This document shows, piece after piece, positions 1 to 7,047 of a DNA stretch of 7,102 bases. Position 1 is the stretch's first letter. Every line of letters begins with the position of its first letter. The stretch comes from Candidatus Latescibacterota bacterium (lineage in GTDB: Bacteria; Latescibacterota; UBA2968; UBA8231). The position numbers were made by a program, and so were the translations under genes. The stretch is from NCBI GenBank assembly GCA_003529325.1, contig DPVW01000328.1, forward strand, positions 19,261 to 26,362, written 5' to 3'. The notes beneath the pieces are model-generated. The model did not search any database. It was not told the DNA's origin and saw nothing but the letters and a program-made list of their open reading frames with translations.

Positions 1-12
1 CACACAGGAATT

Positions 13-18
13 AAGGAG
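13..18 (+). promoter_or_regulatory. Ribosome binding site of gene 1
   Basis: AAGGAG lies 10 bases before the ATG at 29, a near-perfect Shine-Dalgarno match. It supports that ATG as the start, together with the signal peptide that immediately follows. Too little upstream sequence is present to judge a promoter. Confidence 0.8.
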
Positions 19-28
19 AATTGTAAGT

Positions 29-2080
29 ATGTCTCTATTGCGAGGAGTAGGAGCAACAGCAGCGTCGTTGTTGATCCTTGCCGGCATGGTCGGCGCCCAG
101 GAAGACCGTCCCCGTTCCTACGTGGGCAGTGAGGATCTGGGGATCAACGACATGGATAGCGGCGGCCAACCGTCGACGACCGTCATCAGTGGTCTGGCGG
201 ATATTTCGGACTATGCGTTTGATGGTTCGGATCTGACGATTCCGTTTACACTCGAAGGCACGCAGACCGGTTCGGCCACGGTCTGGCTCGTCATCTATAC
301 CGCCGGACAGCATCCGCCACTGACGATCACGGGCTCCCCGGCGGCTGGAGCGCCGAGCGAGCAGAACAGCCCAGGGGTCGACGGCAACTACGCGGCGCCG
401 GGTTGGCATATCTATCAGAACGTCGATTTGCTGGTCTATCGCTCTGACGGCGCGACCTTCGAAGCTGGCGCCAACGAGATCGTCTGGAACGGTAAAGACA
501 ATGACGGCAATATCGTTGCGAGTGGTGCATACGATCTGTTCCTGGCAGCGTTCGACGCTGATGCTCGCGGCCACATCGTCGGTTATGCTCCCGGAAGGGG
601 CGGCTCCGGTGAGCTGCTGATCGTCGATCCCGACGCCGGAACGTTGACGCGTCCCTACGAGTGGACCGTCGACATGACCAACGACTTCATCAACAACCGG
701 AATGCGGCTAATTACATCGACCGCACGGGGATTCACGACGAATCTCCGAATGCCGATGACGAGCTCTCTCCGAGCCAGCATACGTTCTGGTGGGACGACA
801 CCGAACGCGTGCATCCTTTTCATGTCTTTGACATGACCCCGCTCGGTACGAGCGGCAATGTTACGCAAGACATGCAGACCTATGTAGCCAACGGCCAGAG
901 TCAGGGTGGTGGGCTACTGTTCAGAGGCTCGTACGATTCCGCGGCTCAAACGGCAGACGTCAACACGGACTGGGGTGCTGACAACGGCGCCGTCAACGGC
1001 TTCCTGGACTACAACGCCCTGCAGGCCGCGCGTAAGTACGGCGTCGCTGTCAATCCTGAGGGCACGCAGGTCTACACCACCTCAGGCATCGACGGAACGC
1101 TCGGAAACATCGTGGTCTGGGATTTGGAAACAGCCGCATTCGTAGCCGACTGGGATATTTCTGAGATCTTTCTGTATCGCGGCGGTAGCCGCGTCTCTGG
1201 TCCCAGTTGGATGACGCGCGATTACGCTGGTAAGAACGACCCCTATGGTCTGACCACCAGTGGTCACCACACTTCCATCATGGCCAGTTTCGAATGGGAC
1301 ACGGGCGAGGTCCGCTGGATCAATCGCAACGGCGACCACTTCGGCGACATGTATACGGCAAACTCAGCTGGGGCCGCCGCTGATGGATCGGACTGGCAGT
1401 ATGGACACCCCGATGGCGCTGGCGCCAAGTACGGCTTCCAGTCTACAAAGTGGGGTTGGACGACGCTTACGCACACCGCCGTCAATAACACCGACTACGG
1501 CTCGGTACTCGGGGAGGACGGCTCAGGCCTGTTCAGGATTCAGCCGACGAATATTCCTGCCGCCATTCCGTGGTGGTCGTTCGTCGTTGATCACGACGAC
1601 AGCAACTGGGATGGCTTCTACATCAGCGTCGGTGAGGATGATCCCAACTTCCGCTCCAACGATTGGGCACCGCCGAAGCCGGAGGACGCAATCATCAGTT
1701 ACTACTCCTACCATTGGCTGGTGCAGCTGCCTTACGATCAGAAGAGGGTGAGCCTGGGCGACATGCCAACGGCCGTCGCCGAGTTGGGCGGTGCAACCCC
1801 CGAGCAAGCCGAGTTGGGTGATGCGTATCCGAACCCGTTCAACCCGGAGACCACCATCCAGTTCAACCTGCCCTGGGAAGCACCGATCAAGGTTGAGATC
1901 TACAACCACACGGGCCAGCTCGTGACTACGCTGATCGACAGTCACATGGGGCCGGGGAACTTCTCGGTGACATGGGATGGCAGAGATTCCAACGGGTCTG
2001 CAGTCGCCAGTGGAGTTTACATCTACAAGATCACGAGTATTGACCTGAATCTGAGCAAGAAGGTCACATTACTGAAGTAA
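29..2080 (+). CDS. Secreted protein with propeller-like middle and T9SS type-A-like C-terminal sorting domain
   Basis: A complete 683-residue exported protein. Seen: residues 1-23 form a signal peptide (Arg5, hydrophobic core, VGA cleavage site before Gln24). Residues about 149-180 hold a FlgD-Ig-like strand-turn motif (WNGKDNDGN then ASGAYDLFL). Residues about 333-375 resemble one blade of a YVTN/WD-type beta-propeller (KYGVAVNPEGTQVY, then IVVWDLETAAFVADW). The region 410-560 is rich in Trp, Asp and Gly (GEVRWINRNGDHFGD, DHDDSNWDG) and could be further blades. Residues about 594-683 are a textbook sorting module: YPNPFNPETTIQFNLP at 600-615, WDGRDSNG at 649-656, ASGVYIYKI at 660-668, and a basic-hydrophobic end (KKVTLLK). 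Known: such C-terminal domains direct proteins through T9SS across the outer membrane for release or surface attachment. Inferred: a surface or extracellular binding protein. No catalytic motif was found and the precise role is unknown. The start is set by a strong ribosome binding site and the signal peptide. Confidence 0.95.
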   Translation: MSLLRGVGATAASLLILAGMVGAQEDRPRSYVGSEDLGINDMDSGGQPSTTVISGLADISDYAFDGSDLTIPFTLEGTQTGSATVWLVIYTAGQHPPLTITGSPAAGAPSEQNSPGVDGNYAAPGWHIYQNVDLLVYRSDGATFEAGANEIVWNGKDNDGNIVASGAYDLFLAAFDADARGHIVGYAPGRGGSGELLIVDPDAGTLTRPYEWTVDMTNDFINNRNAANYIDRTGIHDESPNADDELSPSQHTFWWDDTERVHPFHVFDMTPLGTSGNVTQDMQTYVANGQSQGGGLLFRGSYDSAAQTADVNTDWGADNGAVNGFLDYNALQAARKYGVAVNPEGTQVYTTSGIDGTLGNIVVWDLETAAFVADWDISEIFLYRGGSRVSGPSWMTRDYAGKNDPYGLTTSGHHTSIMASFEWDTGEVRWINRNGDHFGDMYTANSAGAAADGSDWQYGHPDGAGAKYGFQSTKWGWTTLTHTAVNNTDYGSVLGEDGSGLFRIQPTNIPAAIPWWSFVVDHDDSNWDGFYISVGEDDPNFRSNDWAPPKPEDAIISYYSYHWLVQLPYDQKRVSLGDMPTAVAELGGATPEQAELGDAYPNPFNPETTIQFNLPWEAPIKVEIYNHTGQLVTTLIDSHMGPGNFSVTWDGRDSNGSAVASGVYIYKITSIDLNLSKKVTLLK

Positions 2081-2111
2081 GCAGGAAAGAAGTAGAGTAA
2101 TAGCAAGGTTT

Positions 2112-2150
2112 CCGAAGGTGCCACCGGTCTGTTGCCGGTGGCACCTTTGG
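2112..2150 (+). terminator. Strong hairpin after gene 1, possible terminator or mRNA 3' end
   Basis: The arms CCGAAGGTGCCACCGG (2112-2127) and CCGGTGGCACCTTTGG (2135-2150) pair over 16 positions with one G-U pair, enclosing a 7-base loop (TCTGTTG). It begins 32 bases after the stop codon of gene 1 and ends 57 bases before the start of gene 2, where an intrinsic terminator would be expected. Against a classical terminator, the base of the stem is followed by TTACAGTAG rather than a T-run; the only TTT lies inside the 3' arm. It could instead be a U-tract-independent terminator, a processing or stability element that sets gene 1 apart from gene 2, or an attenuator. The rest of the 127-base gap shows no promoter I can support. 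Confidence 0.6.
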
Positions 2151-2193
2151 TTACAGTAGAACCGTATGGAACCTGGATACATCCCTAGATAAC

Positions 2194-2199
2194 AGAGGA
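2194..2199 (+). promoter_or_regulatory. Ribosome binding site deciding the GTG start of gene 2
   Basis: AGAGGA lies 8 bases before the GTG at 2208. This spacing, plus the Arg-rich n-region and hydrophobic core encoded straight after, supports the GTG start; no ATG nearby would retain a complete signal peptide. Confidence 0.65.
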
Positions 2200-2207
2200 T
2201 TTCCAAC

Positions 2208-4355
2208 GTGGGAACTCGAAGACCCCGACCGGGGCGATCCCTCGCGGTGGCACTGTTGCTGGCCTGTGGCTGGCCCGCAACCACCCAGGCTCTAGAGCGT
2301 GCCCCCATAAACACGTGGGCTACGACCGCCTACTATCTGGGCTACGCGGAATTTGCGGATAAAGTGGCCGGCCAGATTCGGATCACCGCAGCAGATCGCT
2401 ATAGCCTCTACCTCAATGGGGATTTGGTGGGTGTCGACGACGATCCCGGCTCGGTAGAGACCTACGAGGTGGAGTTCGCCAGGCGCACCAACATGGTGGC
2501 CGTCGTCGTGGAGCACGGCGGTGTCGCTGGTGATTACGGGCTATTCTGTGTCCTGGAGGCGGAGGGTGTGCTCATGCCGAGCTCACCCACAGACCGCGTG
2601 ACCCCCTGGTTCTGGACCGGTTTCACGCTCGACAACGAAGACAACGCGGCGTGGACAAAACTCAAGCTCAACAAGCTGTCTGATCACGAAATTGACGACC
2701 AGGCCGTGACCTGGCGTGGAGTTCAGGCTGGCAGTCTCGACCTGGCGAGATTCGCGGAGTTCGCTGCCCTCGATCTCACCAAGGCTCGCAGTGTGGCGGG
2801 GTTCCCTGGTGGCCTCGACGGCAGTCAGGGCGGGTTGCGACTGCGATCCTTCGAGGGGCAAAACCTCGCCCTCAACACGTTTTCAGGCGACCCCAAGATC
2901 ATCGATGGCAGTCTCGCGTCCCCAAAGAGCTTTCCAAAAGGAGCACGAATACTGTTTGATGAGGTCGAGGTCGACCTCGGCCGCCTGTTCCCGGTCAACA
3001 GGATAAGGGTGATCACGCAGCCTCCGGGACGCAGTGGGAGCTTCGAAGACAACTCGTTGCGTGGGTACGACGTGCTCATCAGCAAAGACGGCGTCAACTA
3101 CCTGGCTGTGGGATCTCGGAATCAGATTGGGGAGGAGAGTCGGAGCGATTTCCTCGAGACAGCAGTCGATTTTCCAACCATCATCGCACGCTACGTACGG
3201 ATGGTGGTCACGGAGTTCGCCAACCGCAACGCCTCCCCAAGCGTGGGGGAGCTGGAGGTGTTTGGAGAGGGCTTTGATCGTCAGGGGACCTATCTATCCC
3301 CTGCGTTGGATCTGGGCTCATCTGAGCGCAAGAACTTCGATCGCGTCCTGCGCTTCGGTGACGTTTCGGTCACCGCTGACATGGCCATCCAGTTCCGCAG
3401 TGGAGACGACGGCGAGAATTGGAGCGGCTGGTCCGCCTGGAGTAGGGCTCCCGAGATCGAACTCACCGTGCCCGAGCCTCGGCGCCTTCTGCAGTTCCGT
3501 CTGCGCATGCAGACGCCCGATTCCTTCGTGAGCCCGCAGCTGGACAGTCTGGTCGTGCTTTATGACGACGGCTCTCTGCCCGCAAGCGTTGCCATGGCTT
3601 CGATCGTACCACCGCGGGTGTCCATCGGTGTGGATACGACGTTCACCTATTCGCTCGGGCTCGAGGTAGGTGCGCAGAACTCTGGGATTGATCGTCTCAT
3701 CATCCTGACGCCGTGGCCGGCGCAACTCGATATCGCTGGTATTTCAGGGGGGGCGACCATCGCTGCGGAGGGCACGTACGCTACGGGCGATTCGCTCGTG
3801 ATCGCCTTCGACCCGCCCATCACCTCCGACGCGCAGCTGGAGATCCCGTTCACATCGCGGCTGCTATCCGCGAGCCATACCTTCCAGGGGTTTCTGTTTG
3901 CCCCGGACGCTGACGATGCTCTGTCCGTGCAGCCGCGAGAGGGCGAAGATCCACTGACGGCACTGCCCTATTCGGTGGTCTCGGAAGCCACAAGCTTTGA
4001 CTTCCCAATCTTGCAGAATGTCCGTCCCTATCCCGCCGTGTTCACACCGAACAATGACGGGGTCAACGATCGGGTCGGATTCGGCTTTACTCTAGGTAGA
4101 GTGTCGGCTGCACCAGCGCGCGTCGAGATCTACGGTCTCGGAGGCAACCTGGTCCGGGCCCTGTCCGAACAACGTCTGGACGCCGGCTTCTACGCTCCCG
4201 TTGGCCTCGGCGCACGGGTGGAAGTTCCCTTCTTCTGGGATGGACGTGCGCAAGGCGGGGACATGCAGCCCCCGGGACTGTACCTGTATCGCCTCATCAT
4301 CGACATCGAACCCGATGCCGTCGTCGCAACCGGGGTCGTGGGGATAGCGTACTGA
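2208..4355 (+). CDS. Multidomain surface protein: galactose-binding-like, discoidin-like and FlgD-like C-terminal domains
   Basis: A complete 715-residue exported protein with a GTG start. Seen: a basic n-region (RRPRPGR), then hydrophobic residues 11-20. Either signal peptidase I cuts after TTQA (residue 28), or Cys20 in LLAC is a lipoprotein site. Residues about 35-118 resemble the jelly-roll of rhamnosidase-like N-terminal domains (ITAADRYSLYLNGDLVG at 59-75). Residues about 216-355 read as a discoidin/F5-8 type C domain: IDGSLASPKSF, VDLGRLFPVNRIRV, YDVLISKDGVNY, ARYVRMVV, GELEVFGEG. Residues about 356-453 form another beta module (YLSPALDLGS, IQFRSGDDGENW, LLQFRLRM, SPQLDSLVVLYDDG). Residues 460-595 look Ig-like. 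Residues about 606-715 form a FlgD-like Ig domain: FTPNNDGVND at 612-621, FFWDGRAQGGD, PGLYLYRLIIDI. Known: discoidin-type domains bind glycans or other surface ligands; FTPNxDGxND tails occur in FlgD-like and T9SS-associated C-termini. Inferred: an adhesin or matrix-binding protein. The end (VVGIAY) lacks the basic end of gene 1, so the export route is uncertain. The next gene follows after 5 bases. Confidence 0.93.
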   Translation: MGTRRPRPGRSLAVALLLACGWPATTQALERAPINTWATTAYYLGYAEFADKVAGQIRITAADRYSLYLNGDLVGVDDDPGSVETYEVEFARRTNMVAVVVEHGGVAGDYGLFCVLEAEGVLMPSSPTDRVTPWFWTGFTLDNEDNAAWTKLKLNKLSDHEIDDQAVTWRGVQAGSLDLARFAEFAALDLTKARSVAGFPGGLDGSQGGLRLRSFEGQNLALNTFSGDPKIIDGSLASPKSFPKGARILFDEVEVDLGRLFPVNRIRVITQPPGRSGSFEDNSLRGYDVLISKDGVNYLAVGSRNQIGEESRSDFLETAVDFPTIIARYVRMVVTEFANRNASPSVGELEVFGEGFDRQGTYLSPALDLGSSERKNFDRVLRFGDVSVTADMAIQFRSGDDGENWSGWSAWSRAPEIELTVPEPRRLLQFRLRMQTPDSFVSPQLDSLVVLYDDGSLPASVAMASIVPPRVSIGVDTTFTYSLGLEVGAQNSGIDRLIILTPWPAQLDIAGISGGATIAAEGTYATGDSLVIAFDPPITSDAQLEIPFTSRLLSASHTFQGFLFAPDADDALSVQPREGEDPLTALPYSVVSEATSFDFPILQNVRPYPAVFTPNNDGVNDRVGFGFTLGRVSAAPARVEIYGLGGNLVRALSEQRLDAGFYAPVGLGARVEVPFFWDGRAQGGDMQPPGLYLYRLIIDIEPDAVVATGVVGIAY

Positions 4356-4360
4356 GGCCT

Positions 4361-7045
4361 ATGCGCCCTGTTCTCACACTGCTGTTCTGCTGTTGCCTTC
4401 TGGTCCCCGTCTCGGCCGAGGCGCAATTCCTGTCCAGGGATACCCGTGCCCTGTGGGCCAACGAGGTGTTCGAGAACTACGGCGCCAACGGTTATCGGGA
4501 CTACGATTTTGAGGAGGAGAACCGCCGCTTCGATATCTTTGGCGATCTCTTGATCGACGGTGTTGACATTCTCGAATACAGCGAGGTGCGCCGCGATGCG
4601 CCAGGACAGATCGGCAGCTACCAGGCCGTTACCGATGGCTACAACGACTTCTTCCAGAAGCTCGTCATCGCCAACGAAGGGTTCGGCAGCTGGTCAACAC
4701 GGCTGATCTTCGGCGATCACCTGCGCACCTCCTTCACGCCCATGACCCTGAATCTCCCGAATTTCAACGGGATTCGTTGGGACGGTTCGTCCCGCAAGAG
4801 CAGGTTCAGCCTGATCGCCACCCACCTAAAAGATCCGCTCGTGTTCAATCCCGTCGATCTCCAGGAGCGCCGGGTGTTCGGCACAGGCCTGGTCGGAGGA
4901 CATTGGGAGAGTCAGGTGGGAGACCTTCTCAAGATCGGCACGACATACGTCAACACGCATCGCTTCGATGCTGAGGCCAGCTCCAACATAAACGGTCTGA
5001 AGGGTGATGTTCCGGGAGTGATCCAGGAGGGAGGATTGCGCCGGGTCTTCGTCTTCTTCACCGACGATGCGCCCCACGATGCCGCCTCCGGAGCGACCAT
5101 CTACGAGTTGACGATGTTCGTGGACGGCGAGGCTGTGACGGAGTTGCGGGTGGGGAAGATCGACCGCATTCTCGACCACATCACAGTTACCGCCGACCGC
5201 AGCAACACCGTGCCTCTGACTCCGACCGACGTGCAGTACCTGCGCCGCAACGGCCCCTGGCTGCGGGCGGTCGTCGAGGCCAGCAACACCAACTTCTTTC
5301 CCATCGTGCTGGGCCGGATCACACAACCGAGTGCGCCGGCCTCCACTAGTGCTCCGTTGGTGGCGACAGGCACCGACGTCGTGTTCTACGAGTACGAGGT
5401 CCCGGAAGGGGCCAAGGACGTCCGTTTCGAGGCAATTCTGGCCAACGACTACAATGTCGACGTGGTCGGCGGCATGCAGGTGCCCCTGTTCGACTCGGGA
5501 ACCGACTATGGAGACATCTTCTACGACTGGAACAACACGTTGCGCGCCAAAGGCACCCCGGGCAGCGACGCTAACGTGCGCCGGGTGAGCTTCCGCTACG
5601 GTTTTCCAACCGGCCTGGGGATCCTGGGCCTCAACTTCCGGGCCCAGATTTTGGGTTCCAGTTTACAGGGGGAATACGCGCGCAGCACCAGGTTTCTCAA
5701 GATGCCGTCAACGGGGGGCTCGCGTCACGAACGTGGGAGTTCGACGTTCTATGTGAACTTCCAGAAATCGACCGAGAGGGGGGAGGTTGGCTTCGAATGG
5801 TTCGATGTGCCGGACGACTACACCACCGACTTTTCCCTGTTCGAGGCCTCGTCTCTGGGCTTTCCCGTCGGCGGCCATACCTACAATCGCTTTGCCCTGG
5901 TTGAGGACAACGACGATCTGGACGCCTGGCCGGACTGGACCGAACACGGGGATCCCCTGGGCTTCTTCTCGCGTTCGACCAACGAGGGGTACGGGGTCTT
6001 CCCAGGGTTGGATCTGAACCAAGACGGGCGGTTGGACCTGAATGTCGGCGGCAACGCCCATACCCCCTTTCTGGGCTATTACGTGGACCCGCCCGAGTTG
6101 GTGTATGGCGATGATTTTAACAACAACGGCGTCGTCGATTTGCGAGAGAATGACAACCTGCCGGACTACCTGTACCCGCTGGACCATCGGGGTCTGCACG
6201 GGTTCGTTTCGATCAAGCCGACGACCCGCTCCCAGGTGCGCCTTGGCGCCTATCGTATGGACCAACCGACTCTCGGACCATCCAGTGACGCCACGTACAT
6301 GGAGGGGGAGTACAAGCGCACGTGGGAAGGGATCGGGGACATCCGCTTGGTCCACCGGACCAAATGGCTGAAGGATAACATTCAGAACACCGTCTATCAG
6401 TTCATCGATGTGGAGGCCCTGCCTACGGGTTTGACCCGACCGGCGCGCTATGAGTTGAAGGCAGATCTGTTGCAGGACAGGGACAGTGTGGACAACCTGA
6501 CCCATATCGAGATCGACCTGAAGACCGTGCCCGATTTGAACATCCGCAACATCCTCACCTCCAACCATATCGATCTGAGCGGGCCGACCTCGGATGACCC
6601 GCTGGTGGCAGCGCCCGGCACGATCACCCATTTTTCGATGGTTAACAAGGCGGACTACACGTGGCACTGGAAGAAGTTCCAGCTGATCTCGCAGTTCAAG
6701 CACATCTACCAACGCAGCAAATTTCCGGAGCGTGAAATCGCCGACAGGCAGACCCGGTGGATCATCCCGATCTTGCGGATGGAATATCCGATAAGTGCCA
6801 ACACCATCTTGAAGACCGGCATGCAGGGCTTGCCCTTTTTTGCTGAACGGTCGCTGGATATCACCAGTCCCGAGCGTGACTTTCACCGCCGCACCCATAC
6901 CGCGTTCCTGCAGAACAGAAGCAACCACCGCGGCTACGACCTGACCCTCCTATTTGGCGGCTACCGCTCGTTCACCAACTTTTCCGGCTCCCAGCGTCCC
7001 TCACTCGGTTATGTCGAATATTTCTTCAAGGTCTTCATAGGCTGA
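4361..7045 (+). CDS. Putative outer-membrane beta-barrel-like protein with two calcium-binding loops
   Basis: A complete 894-residue exported protein; I do not recognise a named family. Seen: residues 1-21 are a signal peptide (Arg2, hydrophobic core, VSAEA cleavage site before Gln22). Many stretches alternate polar and hydrophobic residues as in transmembrane beta strands, for example about 110-124, 145-155, 185-200, 405-445, 460-482, 612-632, 655-670, 755-785 and 855-870. The chain ends in an aromatic strand (GYVEYFFKVFIG), as outer-membrane barrels often do. Residues about 225-345 look like a soluble beta-rich insert (VFVFFTDDAPHD, IYELTMFVDGEAV). Residues 551-561 (DLNQDGRLDLN) and 585-596 (DFNNNGVVDLRE) are EF-hand or dockerin-type calcium loops, preceded by the acidic stretch EDNDDLDAWPDW at 515-526. 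Inferred: an outer-membrane channel, anchor or assembly partner for the surface protein encoded upstream. The start is 5 bases after the gene 2 stop with no clear Shine-Dalgarno sequence, so translational coupling is likely. A large secreted beta-rich protein remains an alternative. Confidence 0.93.
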   Translation: MRPVLTLLFCCCLLVPVSAEAQFLSRDTRALWANEVFENYGANGYRDYDFEEENRRFDIFGDLLIDGVDILEYSEVRRDAPGQIGSYQAVTDGYNDFFQKLVIANEGFGSWSTRLIFGDHLRTSFTPMTLNLPNFNGIRWDGSSRKSRFSLIATHLKDPLVFNPVDLQERRVFGTGLVGGHWESQVGDLLKIGTTYVNTHRFDAEASSNINGLKGDVPGVIQEGGLRRVFVFFTDDAPHDAASGATIYELTMFVDGEAVTELRVGKIDRILDHITVTADRSNTVPLTPTDVQYLRRNGPWLRAVVEASNTNFFPIVLGRITQPSAPASTSAPLVATGTDVVFYEYEVPEGAKDVRFEAILANDYNVDVVGGMQVPLFDSGTDYGDIFYDWNNTLRAKGTPGSDANVRRVSFRYGFPTGLGILGLNFRAQILGSSLQGEYARSTRFLKMPSTGGSRHERGSSTFYVNFQKSTERGEVGFEWFDVPDDYTTDFSLFEASSLGFPVGGHTYNRFALVEDNDDLDAWPDWTEHGDPLGFFSRSTNEGYGVFPGLDLNQDGRLDLNVGGNAHTPFLGYYVDPPELVYGDDFNNNGVVDLRENDNLPDYLYPLDHRGLHGFVSIKPTTRSQVRLGAYRMDQPTLGPSSDATYMEGEYKRTWEGIGDIRLVHRTKWLKDNIQNTVYQFIDVEALPTGLTRPARYELKADLLQDRDSVDNLTHIEIDLKTVPDLNIRNILTSNHIDLSGPTSDDPLVAAPGTITHFSMVNKADYTWHWKKFQLISQFKHIYQRSKFPEREIADRQTRWIIPILRMEYPISANTILKTGMQGLPFFAERSLDITSPERDFHRRTHTAFLQNRSNHRGYDLTLLFGGYRSFTNFSGSQRPSLGYVEYFFKVFIG
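6011..6148 (+). other. Pair of EF-hand-type calcium loops coded within gene 3
   Basis: Within the barrel-like protein, Asp551, Asn553, Asp555, Gly556 and Asp559 form one DxNxDGxxD loop. Asp585, Asn587, Asn589, Gly590, Asp593 and Glu596 form a second loop whose 12th position is Glu, as in canonical EF-hands. They are 34 residues apart and are separated by an aromatic, Pro-containing segment (LGYYVDPPELVYG). Calcium binding is inferred from the spacing of acidic side chains; such loops are common in secreted and dockerin-like proteins. Confidence 0.65.
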
Positions 7046-7047
7046 TC

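Noticed and set aside
35..868. 277-codon antisense open frame opposite gene 1
   Set aside because: Fully overlaps the signal peptide and N-terminal domain of a well-supported gene. The translation is Arg/Val-rich without domain motifs.
1251..1266. Inverted repeat TGACCAC-CA-GTGGTCA
   Set aside because: Perfect 7-base arms, but it lies inside codons for LTTSGHH in gene 1, far from any start. Chance or codon choice is the simplest explanation; it is not supported as an operator.
2151..2207. Possible promoter before gene 2 (TTACAG at 2151 and GATACA at 2176)
   Set aside because: The spacing of about 19 bases and the poor matches to both the sigma-70 and the Bacteroidota-type (TTG/TAnnTTTG) patterns make it no better than chance.
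2966..2979. Perfect 14-base palindrome CGAGGTCGACCTCG
   Set aside because: It encodes part of VEVDLG in the discoidin-like domain, where repeated GAG-GTC codons create it. It is not near a promoter.
5708..6928. 406-codon antisense open frame opposite gene 3
   Set aside because: It lies wholly inside a convincing coding gene, has no visible ribosome binding site or recognisable domain, and its composition (rich in Val, Arg, Gln and Gly) is that of a reverse-frame shadow in GC-rich DNA.
4361..7045. Gene 3 as a TonB-dependent receptor or SusC-like transporter
   Set aside because: No TonB box, plug-domain motif or carboxypeptidase-regulatory-like N-terminus is visible, and no SusD-like partner is present in the window.
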